From the NCBI GenBank assembly GCA_009837395.1, contig VXTP01000015.1, positions 157,081-221,080 of the forward strand: a DNA stretch of 64,000 nucleotides, in the 5' to 3' direction. The translations under genes were made by a program, and so were the position numbers. Source of the stretch: Gemmatimonadota bacterium (lineage in GTDB: Bacteria > JAAXHH01). Each line of letters starts with the position of its first letter. The first letter of the stretch is position 1. Below, in pieces: positions 51,522 to 59,496 of the stretch. The notes under the pieces are model-generated. The model had not been told where the DNA came from. It did no database searches and saw only the letters and a list, made by a program, of their open reading frames with translations.

Positions 51522-54069
51522 TGAAGCTGGCTGATTCGGACACGCTTTCACCGGAATGACGGTCCACGAACGTCACCGTGAGGACATAGACACCCGGCGT
51601 CAGGTTGGTGGTATCCATCGCCGTGAACTCGGCTTCCTCCCTCGACGAACCTTCGCCTTCGAAAGTCAGCAGGACCGTCTGCATGTCATCCAGTTGACGG
51701 GATGGGCGGAATGGCCGGGCAGGCGTACCTTCGGGCACGATCTCGTATTGGGTCTCGTAGGAGGTCCTCCCCGACGCTTCTCCGAGACCCAGGTTGTATA
51801 CCTCGTAGTACACGTACACGAGTTGGCCGCGCCTGTATACGCGCAGGGGATGGGGCACGATATTCAGGCCGTTGCGCACGAAGGGACCGGTCCGGTCGGT
51901 CTGGGTGATCCCGGTGGACAGCTTCAGATCGCTGATCATCAGTGCACCGCCCCGGTAATCGCGGACATTCACCTCTTTACTGTAGACGCCGACCCGTTGG
52001 GAGGCTTCGTCCCGCATGTCCACCCACGCCGTAAACGCTCCCTGGGGCACTCTTACGTCGACGGCAAGCGTGTAGGTGGAAACCCTGGCCTGGTCCGGAC
52101 TCAACCTGCGCGTGGGCCGTTCTATGGGACCAAAGCGGAACCGCTGGTTGAAAACCGGGCTGAATTCGTCGTTGCGCATCGTAGCCTGGTTATTGAGATA
52201 GGTCACCAGACCCTTTCCGTCACTCGTGTCCCCGAACTGCCAGACCGGGATGCTGTAGGACAGTTCGACTTCCGTCCTTATCCCGTCTCCCCGGAAGGTG
52301 ACGACATCGAAGGCATAGTCCAGGGGTTCGCCGGCGAAATCGTGTTCGTATTCCTCGGGGATTTGTTCAATCAGACGGTCGGCGACTTTCATGGGGTGCA
52401 GCGTTGCCTCCCTGCGCATCTCCCCAAGGGCCGCGATGGCCGAGGAACCCGCGTCGACCTGCAGCGTCCGCTGGGGATATTCGAACCGGCCTCCTCCCGT
52501 CGGATCGACGAAGAACAGTTCCATATCGTGCGGCACGTAGACCCAGCTTTCCGCCCTGTACGTGGATCCCATGCTTCTTCTCTGGGTTACGGAGGTTTCG
52601 AAGTTGACCTGTTCGATCTCTTTGGTCGCATCGTTATCCGCGTTCAGGTTGTTCGCCGTCAGAATGGATTCCGTACCGAATCCCACGCGTTGCGCCACAT
52701 CCTGATCCAGCAATACGGCCACCTGCCCGGGATCTACTTTCAACCGGTAGCCGAATTGCCAGTTCCGTTCGCGTATCCCGTCCACCTCCGGTTTACCCGT
52801 TGGCGGATACAGGTTTCTGGGATCCTCGTATGCGCGGTACAGGAATTGCTGGCGGTCGTCCGGTTCGCCGAACCTGACGTAAATCTCACCTCTCCGGTCA
52901 TAGGGGAACTGCGTGGCTGAGAAATGGATCCTCGCGTACATGACCCGCTTGTAATGTTCTACCAGGCGTTCGTTCTCGATGGTGGCGGGATTCGAGTCCC
53001 GCGCATTCCAGAATTCCGTCCAGAGGTCCTCCTGCTCCCGGCCTTCAGCCGATCGCCATGCCTTCAGTTCTTCATCGGTGGCCACGTGGACCAGGTCCCT
53101 GTAAACCGCCTGCTCCTCGAGGTCCAGCGAGTTGACATAGGTCTCCAGCGATCGCTGCAGCAGGTCGTACTGTTTCTTCGTACTCATGGATAGCGCTTCG
53201 AACTGCGTCAACAGCGTCTGGATCAGGTCGGAAGAAATACCCTCCATCTCACTAGCCAGTTTCCTGAGCCGTTCAGCACCCCGTTCATAGTACTCGAACC
53301 GGTGGCATATGCCCGCGAATCGCTGCAGCGCCTCGGGATGTTCCGGGTTGACCTGGTACTGCTGAAGATACGCGTTGAGGGCCTTGACATAGTCGTCGTA
53401 CCGGTCCCTGACCTGCTTGTGCTGGTCCGACAGTTTCAACTCCTCGTAGCAGCGGCCGAGTTGAAAGTGGGCATCGGGATGCAGGGGATCCAGTTCGACG
53501 GCCCGCTGGAAAAAGTCGCGGCCGTCCTGGTGGCTGCCGATGAGCCAGCTTTCCTCGCCCTGGTCCATGTAGGTCATTCCCAGGGCATACAGGTACTCCG
53601 CGTTTCCCGGATCCAGCTTTATGGCCTCGCGCATCGCCTTCCGTGCGTCGAGTCTTCGATTGGGCACGCGCATGGTTGCGAGTCCCAGTCCCATGTGTCC
53701 GGGCGCCCAGAACCGGTCTCTGCGCACCACCTGCTTGAATGCCTCGAGCGCTTCGTCGTTCCGGTTCAGGGCGTAGAGGGTCATACCGAGCCAGTACTGG
53801 GCGCGGGACGACTTACCATCCTGCTTGACTGCCTGAACCAGTAAAGGCAGGGCTTCGGTGTACCGGTCCAGCGCGTAGAGCCGTTTGCCCTCTTCCAGCA
53901 AAGACGGGTTTTGAGGCATTGCGTCCGGCGTCATCGCGTCCGAAGGCATTGCGTCCGGAGGCATCGACGTGGCCGGTGTTGCAATTATCGAAACCGCAAT
54001 GGTCATCACGCCGGTCAGGATCATCCGTCTGCCGGCAGGAAAGTTGGATTTTGACAGGGAAATCTTCAT
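51505..54069 (-). CDS. TPR and GWxTD-domain protein 3
   Basis: This 854-residue protein has a signal peptide (MILTGVMTIAVSIIATPATS) and a short repeated linker with Met-Pro-x-Asp-Ala units made of 15-bp repeats, then TPRs (LYALDRYTEALPLLVQAVKQ and others) to about residue 250. The GWxTD-like core reads HFSATQFPYDRRGEIYVRFG, preceded by WNARDSNPATIENERLVEHY, so the family Trp is replaced by Tyr. The C-terminal beta domain ends LTVTFVDRHSGESVSESASF. It begins 2 bp after the TonB-like gene stops. The chosen ATG has a TAGG upstream; a longer frame (54153) would overlap the TonB-like gene. Confidence 0.75.
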   Translation of the reverse strand: MKISLSKSNFPAGRRMILTGVMTIAVSIIATPATSMPPDAMPSDAMTPDAMPQNPSLLEEGKRLYALDRYTEALPLLVQAVKQDGKSSRAQYWLGMTLYALNRNDEALEAFKQVVRRDRFWAPGHMGLGLATMRVPNRRLDARKAMREAIKLDPGNAEYLYALGMTYMDQGEESWLIGSHQDGRDFFQRAVELDPLHPDAHFQLGRCYEELKLSDQHKQVRDRYDDYVKALNAYLQQYQVNPEHPEALQRFAGICHRFEYYERGAERLRKLASEMEGISSDLIQTLLTQFEALSMSTKKQYDLLQRSLETYVNSLDLEEQAVYRDLVHVATDEELKAWRSAEGREQEDLWTEFWNARDSNPATIENERLVEHYKRVMYARIHFSATQFPYDRRGEIYVRFGEPDDRQQFLYRAYEDPRNLYPPTGKPEVDGIRERNWQFGYRLKVDPGQVAVLLDQDVAQRVGFGTESILTANNLNADNDATKEIEQVNFETSVTQRRSMGSTYRAESWVYVPHDMELFFVDPTGGGRFEYPQRTLQVDAGSSAIAALGEMRREATLHPMKVADRLIEQIPEEYEHDFAGEPLDYAFDVVTFRGDGIRTEVELSYSIPVWQFGDTSDGKGLVTYLNNQATMRNDEFSPVFNQRFRFGPIERPTRRLSPDQARVSTYTLAVDVRVPQGAFTAWVDMRDEASQRVGVYSKEVNVRDYRGGALMISDLKLSTGITQTDRTGPFVRNGLNIVPHPLRVYRRGQLVYVYYEVYNLGLGEASGRTSYETQYEIVPEGTPARPFRPSRQLDDMQTVLLTFEGEGSSREEAEFTAMDTTNLTPGVYVLTVTFVDRHSGESVSESASFIISGE

Positions 54070-54071
54070 AT

Positions 54072-56408
54072 CTAGTTGCCTACCCGGTAACCATAACCTA
54101 CGACGATCCAGGCCTTGACCGCCTCGCCTCTGAGCGTGGCGGGATGATACCACGATGTGTATATCTTCGCGAGCAGTAATGCGTCGATTTCGTCGTGGCC
54201 CGTTGATTCGACGATTTTCGCTTCACTGACCTCGCCCACCTCGCTGATCAGCAGTTCGAACTTCACCAGGCTATTATTGATGTGACGGAGGTTTCCGGGT
54301 ATTTCACTCCGGGATATGCTGATGTCCACGCGCCGTGGTACAGGCGGCGTATCGAAGCGCAGAAATCCGGATGAAGCACCGCTCATGTCGCCTTCGGCAC
54401 CGCCCCCGGAGCCGACCGCTCCGATTAACTCGGCCATCGCGCCGCCGCGGGAGCCGTCGTCGCCGGAACCTTCACCTTCGCTGGAACCGGCGAAGCCCGT
54501 GGATCCGTCCCCGCTGTCGCCTGAGCCCTTTGAGCCGTCGCCACTGGAACCGTCGCCACTTGAGCCTGCGCCGCCCGAACCTGCGCCACTGCCTCGATTG
54601 GAACCGCTGTTTCTGCCCGAGTCAGCGCCGTCTACCGCCCCAAGGCGTCTGGAATCTCCTTCTCCGACTGACTCGGTTATTCCTTCCGTAGCGCCGCCCC
54701 TGGAACTGCCGCCGGATACGCCTTCGCCCGTCGACTCACCCATACCTCCTCCGGCCAGCGTACCATCGTTTCCCAGGGGCACTGGCGTTGCGATGGCGTG
54801 GGATACGGCCAACCCGGTGGCTTCTACCGGTGAGGGGAGGGCAAACGTGGTAACTGGATGGGTACCGGACAGGCCGGCAGTTTCCACCGGGGTGGGCAAC
54901 TCGAAGGTCCTGACCACGTGCGTACCGGAAATCTCGGCAGCTTCCACCGGGGAGGGCAAATCGAACGTCGTGATGGCGTGGACCTCCGATATCACGCTGG
55001 CCTCCACTGGTGACGGTAGGTTGAAAGTCGTGACCTCGTGGGCCTCGGAAACATCGCCGACCTCCATCGGCGAAGGGAGGTTGAAGGTCGTGATCTCGTG
55101 GGCTTCCGACAACGCGACCTCCTCGAAGGGCGTGGGAAGGTTGAAGGTCGTGACCTCGTGAGCCTCGGAGATTTCACTGACCTCGACCGGAGTGGGCAGA
55201 TTGAAGGTCGTGACCTCGTGAACTTCCGATATCGCCACGTCTTCGATCGGCGTCGGAAGGCTGAAAGAGGTAACCTCGTGGGGTTCTGATATCGCCAGGT
55301 CCTCAATGGGAACGGGCAGGTTGAACGTCGTGACTTCGTGCGCTTCCGAAACCGCCTGTTCTTCGATAGGAACGGGCAGTTCGAAAGTCGTGACCTCGTG
55401 GACCTCCGACAGGGCCATGTCCTCCACTGGTTCCGGGATGTCGAACGTCCTGAACTCGTGCGCCTCCGATACTACAAACTCCTCTACCGGTTCCGGGATG
55501 TCGAACGTCGTGACCTCGTGGGCCTCCAATATGGCCAAGTCATCAACAGGCACGGGGAGATCGAATGTCGTGGCCTCGTGGACTTCCGACAGGGCCACGT
55601 CCTCCACCGGAGGAGGGACTTCGAAAGAGGTGATCTCGTGGGGTTCCGAAATCGCGATCTCTTCGAAGGGTTCAGGCATTTCAAATGTCGGGGTTTCTTC
55701 CGCCTCCGCGATCGCGCTCTCCTCGACGGGCGGCGGCAACTCGATGGGCGTGATCTCTTCCGGCTCCGACAACTCGTCCATCTCTGATGGCGGGGGCGCT
55801 TCGGCTGGCAGGGGCACCTCGGCCGGCGGGGAAATTTCCGCTGAAGCGAACGCTTCCGGTTCCAACCTTTCGCGGTCCATCGCAAGCGAGGGTGCCTCGA
55901 CGGGGATGACCTCTTCCATCTCCGTCATCTCGCTCTCCAGCACCGGCGGCGGCGCTTCTGCGGCCAGGTGCGCCGGACCGTCCTCGCTAATGGCTTCGTC
56001 GCCCGATTCTACCGTGCCTTCGGTGCCTTCCGTCCCACCACCTTCCGTCCCGGCGCCTTCTTCCCCGGCCGTCCCCAGGATCTCATCTTGCGGATCACTG
56101 GCCGCCTCGTCCGGGTCCTCGCTATCGACCTCCACCTCGTCCGAAACGAGCGTGTCCTCGATGAGTACTTCGACCAGGAAAGGAGGATAGGGCGTCAGTT
56201 CTATCAGTTCTTCGACCGTCGGTTCCAGGAACCTGTACCAGTAAACCGTCCCACTGACGATAAGGTGAACCATAGCCGCCAAGACAAATCCAACACCTAG
56301 GAAACGCCGCGACAGGCGTTTCAACCGGTGAGGAATCAGGTCTTCGAATTCGAGCTTTGCCAGCGCTTGCAGAAGTCGCCGGGCTATATGTCGCATAGAA
56401 TGGTTCAT
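54072..56408 (-). CDS. TonB-like energy transducer with a 20-residue repeat array
   Basis: This 778-residue protein has a single N-terminal membrane helix (about residues 37-60) and a C-terminal TonB domain (about 690-778, with VKFELLISEVGEVSEAKIVE and TSWYHPATLRGEAV). Between them lie an acidic Glu/Asp/Gly linker, about seventeen 20-residue repeats (about residues 206-545, consensus ISEAHEVTTFNLPTPVEEVA) and then a Gly/Ser-rich stretch (about 560-660). Classical TonB is about 240 residues; here the periplasmic spacer is replaced by a long repeated segment. The inference is energy transfer across a wide periplasm, or a gliding- or secretion-type scaffold. It is followed after 2 bp by GWxTD protein 3. 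No exbB or exbD is in the window. Confidence 0.78.
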   Translation of the reverse strand: MNHSMRHIARRLLQALAKLEFEDLIPHRLKRLSRRFLGVGFVLAAMVHLIVSGTVYWYRFLEPTVEELIELTPYPPFLVEVLIEDTLVSDEVEVDSEDPDEAASDPQDEILGTAGEEGAGTEGGGTEGTEGTVESGDEAISEDGPAHLAAEAPPPVLESEMTEMEEVIPVEAPSLAMDRERLEPEAFASAEISPPAEVPLPAEAPPPSEMDELSEPEEITPIELPPPVEESAIAEAEETPTFEMPEPFEEIAISEPHEITSFEVPPPVEDVALSEVHEATTFDLPVPVDDLAILEAHEVTTFDIPEPVEEFVVSEAHEFRTFDIPEPVEDMALSEVHEVTTFELPVPIEEQAVSEAHEVTTFNLPVPIEDLAISEPHEVTSFSLPTPIEDVAISEVHEVTTFNLPTPVEVSEISEAHEVTTFNLPTPFEEVALSEAHEITTFNLPSPMEVGDVSEAHEVTTFNLPSPVEASVISEVHAITTFDLPSPVEAAEISGTHVVRTFELPTPVETAGLSGTHPVTTFALPSPVEATGLAVSHAIATPVPLGNDGTLAGGGMGESTGEGVSGGSSRGGATEGITESVGEGDSRRLGAVDGADSGRNSGSNRGSGAGSGGAGSSGDGSSGDGSKGSGDSGDGSTGFAGSSEGEGSGDDGSRGGAMAELIGAVGSGGGAEGDMSGASSGFLRFDTPPVPRRVDISISRSEIPGNLRHINNSLVKFELLISEVGEVSEAKIVESTGHDEIDALLLAKIYTSWYHPATLRGEAVKAWIVVGYGYRVGN
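54781..55800 (-). repeat. Seventeen 60-bp in-frame repeats in the TonB-like gene
   Basis: Seventeen consecutive 60-bp units with no insertion or deletion encode a 20-residue repeat. The centre of the array is most uniform (units with EAHEVTTFNLPTP), while the first two and the last are degenerate. Conserved positions are Ser-Glu at the start, His-Glu-Val-Thr-Thr-Phe in the middle and Leu-Pro-x-Pro-x-Glu at the end. The unbroken period of 60 bp implies selection for repeat length, not only for composition. Confidence 0.9.
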
Positions 56409-56675
56409 GGCGGCTTTACTGATAATCAAACCATTTTAAATCGCAACTATCTACATCAAAAGAAGCGGTGAACTATGCTGGTGTCAAGGTCGGGTTGAGC
56501 CTGACCTGCATCACGACGATCGTTGTATTATGGTGTGCTGGTTGTATTTTCAGTCATACCGGCATCGTTTGCTCCAGGCGTACAGGGCAAACCTGATACC
56601 TGGTGTATTTCCGGGCATTTCAGGTTGCGTGTTTACATAGATCACCGCTTCAACCGAAACCGTAAGGGGGATTTC

Positions 56676-57428
56676 ATGACCGGGCGGGACGAAAACGTAA
56701 TCATTCTCTTTCGAGGGGGTCGTCTGCCGGAATGGCACCAGCTGGACGAGGCCCGGCGGACCGACTACGAGCGCCGGCACGTCGACCTGATGCTGTCGGT
56801 TGCCGACCGTCACGGCCTGATCGGCATCCACGGATACCGGCTGGTGGGACCTCGTGGGAGCTGGGAGCGATTCTGGACTATCGAATTTCCGGATCTCGCT
56901 GGCGCGGAGACCTGGATGACGGCCGAGGCGGAACCGCCATACAAACGCTACGGTTACTACGACTATACCCTCGCCCGCCGCTGGCGGCCGGAGTGCCTTA
57001 ACTGGCTGCCGCGCAAGGCCGAACTGCCAGTAAGCACCGGCACCGATCCACATATCATACCGGCCCTTTCGGCCGATCCTACGTCGATCGTCCTGCTGGC
57101 CTTCGGCGGGCGGCACCGGGGCGCGGAATCGGACGAGACCAGGGATCAGCGAGAATCCGGAGAGCACGAGGAAGAGAGATGGCGACGCATGCGTAAGGTG
57201 AACCGGGACCACGGCCTCGTCCACGGCGAGGTCTTCCAGCTGATGGGCGCTAGCGACCGCGGCGAATTCGCCTGGATCCTGGAGTTTCCCGACCTGGCGG
57301 GCATTGAAGCCTGGATCCAAGCGGAGACGGCGCCACCGCTGGCGGCCGGTCAGCGCTACGACTTCCATGTCGCCAGGCGTTGGGCGCCTGAATACTTCGC
57401 CACATGGGCGGCGGGAAAGGATGGGTGA
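56676..57428 (+). CDS. Protein with two tandem alpha/beta-barrel-like domains, unknown function
   Basis: This 250-residue protein starts at an ATG preceded by AGGGGG. It consists of two homologous halves (about residues 5-108 and 125-245). Each opens with a strand (IILFRGGR, IVLLAFGGRH), has a helix with Arg/Glu, a His-Gly-Leu segment (DRHGLIGIHGYRL, RDHGLVHGEVFQL), a conserved W..EFPDLAG and ends with ARRW.PE. The size and pattern suggest a ferredoxin-like (dimeric alpha/beta-barrel) fold. I do not recognise a named family; similar single-domain proteins are mostly uncharacterised. It is separated from the divergent TonB-like gene by 267 bp and stands ahead of the catabolic cassette. Confidence 0.5.
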   Translation: MTGRDENVIILFRGGRLPEWHQLDEARRTDYERRHVDLMLSVADRHGLIGIHGYRLVGPRGSWERFWTIEFPDLAGAETWMTAEAEPPYKRYGYYDYTLARRWRPECLNWLPRKAELPVSTGTDPHIIPALSADPTSIVLLAFGGRHRGAESDETRDQRESGEHEEERWRRMRKVNRDHGLVHGEVFQLMGASDRGEFAWILEFPDLAGIEAWIQAETAPPLAAGQRYDFHVARRWAPEYFATWAAGKDG

Positions 57429-57472
57429 TGGGGACGAGTGTAAATTACGACATGGACCCGTTGTCGCATACG

Positions 57473-57500
57473 TTGTCAACCGATAAGCATGCCGCATAAT
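57473..57500 (+). promoter_or_regulatory. Candidate promoter of the catabolic cassette
   Basis: TTGTCA (57473-57478) is followed after 16 bp by CATAAT (57495-57500). The first gene of the cassette begins 87 bp later. All six genes downstream to 63479 overlap or have gaps of at most 26 bp, so one promoter here would serve them all. Confidence 0.5.
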
Positions 57501-57586
57501 TCCCTTGGACGCGGCGTCCGGAGTGGTCATTTTACAACGTCGAGCACCCCGAGACCTGATTGACCATCATTACTGTCCAGGCCAAC

Positions 57587-57883
57587 ATGTCTTCAGCCCC
57601 CAACTCGAGTGTCCGGCAGCGGTTGCTGTACCTCCACGCGCGGACGCCCAGCGTTTTCTCCGAGATCCTGGGATATACACCCGTTGAACCTATCAAGGAC
57701 TACCGGGCGGAAATCACGGCGGACGTCCCTGACTGGCCCTACCACACCGTACACGACGCGCTCGTCGACGGGTGGCAGATCGTGCAGTTCCCCCATCTCC
57801 AGGCGCCCATCGACGATCGGGACCTGGACGTCGTGGGATACGAGTTCATCTTGCAGAAACTGGAGGAGGTCCAGGATGGATAA
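57587..57883 (+). CDS. Small hypothetical protein coupled to a PhyH enzyme
   Basis: This 98-residue protein carries no motif that I recognise. It opens with SSAPNSSVRQRLLYLHARTP and contains several Tyr, Trp and His residues in a DWPYHTVHDALVDGWQIVQF stretch, and ends with GYEFILQKLEEV. There is no membrane helix or signal. Its last 8 bp overlap the start of the phytanoyl-CoA dioxygenase-like gene, whose ribosome site lies within it, so the two are translationally coupled. A role as a partner or regulator of that enzyme is a guess. A TTG nine codons upstream is an alternative start. Confidence 0.5.
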   Translation: MSSAPNSSVRQRLLYLHARTPSVFSEILGYTPVEPIKDYRAEITADVPDWPYHTVHDALVDGWQIVQFPHLQAPIDDRDLDVVGYEFILQKLEEVQDG

Positions 57884-58664
57884 GTCCCATCTGCTCACGG
57901 ATATGGAGATGGTCGGCTTTCTCGTGAACGGCTATCACCTGCTCGAGCTCGATCTTCCCGAGGGGCTCAACGAGCGCATCGCCGGCCGGCTGGACGAACT
58001 GGACCACAATCCCGGCGACGCCATCGCGGAGGAAGTGCCTGAGCTCTGGCAGGCGGTCGAGCATCCCGCGGTGAAAGGCGCCCTCGTCAGCCTGCTCGGT
58101 GAGGACTACGAGGTACAGGGCCACCGCCACTGGCACTGCAAGCAGCCGCACACCGGCCACATGTCCTGGCACCAGGACAGCACGAACAGCCGTGACACCC
58201 GGATCGACCGACTGCTCGGGCTGTTCTATCCCACCGACATCACCCCGGAGATGGGACCCACGATCATAGTCCCGGGCACGCAGTTCCGCAACGCGCCCAC
58301 AGACCGCATGGCCACCTATACCAACATCCATGGGCAGGTACCTATGGTCGTCAAAGCCGGGACCTTTGCCCTGACCCATTACGACCTCTGGCACGGCACC
58401 GCGGCCAATCGAACTTCCTTGAAACGCCACATGATCAAGTTCCTGTTCAGGAGGGTGCGGGACAACCGCGCACCGACCTGGAACCACGATCCCGAAGCCA
58501 TGGACGTGCCCACTGCCTGGGGCGGGAAACGGGACGACCCCAAGAACGTCCTGTCTTTCGGCAACCCCATCGGCGTCGGACAGAGCGATCACTACAAGGA
58601 GCGCCAGATACGGTGGAAATGCTGGAACAACCTGCTGGGAGTCGCCGATGCGACTGACCGTTAG
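57876..58664 (+). CDS. Phytanoyl-CoA dioxygenase (PhyH) family protein
   Basis: This 262-residue cytoplasmic enzyme is a non-heme Fe(II)/2-oxoglutarate dioxygenase. The facial triad reads His99 and Asp101 in WHQDS and His173 in YDLWHGTAANRTS, and Arg179 or a nearby Arg probably binds 2-oxoglutarate. GPTIIVPGTQ lies between, as expected for the jelly-roll core. PhyH proteins of this bacterial clade hydroxylate diverse small molecules, not phytanoyl-CoA. The ATG is preceded by GGAGGAGG. Its end overlaps the start of a sugar-isomerase-like gene by 17 bp, so a sugar or polyol derivative is a possible substrate. Confidence 0.88.
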   Translation: MDKSHLLTDMEMVGFLVNGYHLLELDLPEGLNERIAGRLDELDHNPGDAIAEEVPELWQAVEHPAVKGALVSLLGEDYEVQGHRHWHCKQPHTGHMSWHQDSTNSRDTRIDRLLGLFYPTDITPEMGPTIIVPGTQFRNAPTDRMATYTNIHGQVPMVVKAGTFALTHYDLWHGTAANRTSLKRHMIKFLFRRVRDNRAPTWNHDPEAMDVPTAWGGKRDDPKNVLSFGNPIGVGQSDHYKERQIRWKCWNNLLGVADATDR

Positions 58665-59490
58665 CAACCATTCCTTCGAATACCTCGACCTGGAGGGCAC
58701 GCTGGCGCTGGCCCGGTCCATCGGCTTCAAGGGCGTGGACATCGCCGGGTTCCACGACCGGGGGCGATGCAGCCTGGAGCCGGATGAAGTGGGCGCGGAC
58801 CCGCTGGGCCATGCAAACCGTCTCAACCGCTTGCTGGCTAAATACGAACTGGAAGCCGTCGATTTCTTTCCGCAGTTCGGCGCGTCCCTCGACGAACGGT
58901 CCTTCAATGCCCCGGACCCGGCAGTGCGTAATCAGAACAGAACTTCATTCGAGGGGATCATCCGCTTCTGCGAGGCCGTCGGCATACCGGGATTCACGAT
59001 CAGCCCGGGCACGCACCACCCGGGCCGCTCCTTCGAGGAGAATCTCGACACGGCCGCCCTCGCCATGAACGAATTGACCGATCTGGCCGGCGAACGGGAC
59101 ATCACGGTCCGTTTCGAACCCCACGTCCAGTCCGTCGTCGATACGCCGGAAAGGGCGCTGGACCTGCTGGAGCGTGCGCCGGAGGCCACCGTCACGCTGG
59201 ACTACTCGCACTTCGTCATGCAGTATATCCCCGAGGAACGGATCCACCCGCTCCTTCCCCGTACCGATCATTTCCACATCCGTGCGGCCCGGCCCGGGAA
59301 ACTGCAGTCCCGGCTCGACGAGAACACCATCGATTTCGTGGACATCGCCCGGCGGCTCGAAGGACTGGGCTACCGGGGCTGCCTGTCCATCGAGTTCGTG
59401 TACATGACCTGGTTCGACTGCAACCGGATCGACTGCCTGACGGAGACCATCTTCACGAAAGACCTCATGCAGCCGCACGTGCCGGTGTAA
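58648..59490 (+). CDS. Sugar phosphate isomerase/epimerase-like TIM-barrel protein
   Basis: This 280-residue protein has the xylose-isomerase-like TIM barrel (AP endonuclease 2 fold). RSIGFKGVDIAGFHD is the second strand and helix, EAVDFFPQFG the third. FTISPGTHH, VRFEPHVQSVVDTPERAL, ATVTLDYSHFVMQ and TDHFHIRAARPGK carry the likely metal ligands (Glu, Asp, His). The end, LSIEFVYMTWFDC, holds the last Glu. Members isomerise or epimerise keto-sugars and inositols. The gene overlaps the PhyH gene by 17 bp and is followed by a ceramidase-like gene at 6 bp. Confidence 0.85.
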   Translation: MRLTVSNHSFEYLDLEGTLALARSIGFKGVDIAGFHDRGRCSLEPDEVGADPLGHANRLNRLLAKYELEAVDFFPQFGASLDERSFNAPDPAVRNQNRTSFEGIIRFCEAVGIPGFTISPGTHHPGRSFEENLDTAALAMNELTDLAGERDITVRFEPHVQSVVDTPERALDLLERAPEATVTLDYSHFVMQYIPEERIHPLLPRTDHFHIRAARPGKLQSRLDENTIDFVDIARRLEGLGYRGCLSIEFVYMTWFDCNRIDCLTETIFTKDLMQPHVPV

Positions 59491-59496
59491 CGCGAC

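Noticed and set aside
54781..55800. CRISPR-like periodic repeats
   Set aside because: The 60-bp period is in frame with a protein, units are contiguous without unique spacers, and they vary by amino-acid-conserving changes.
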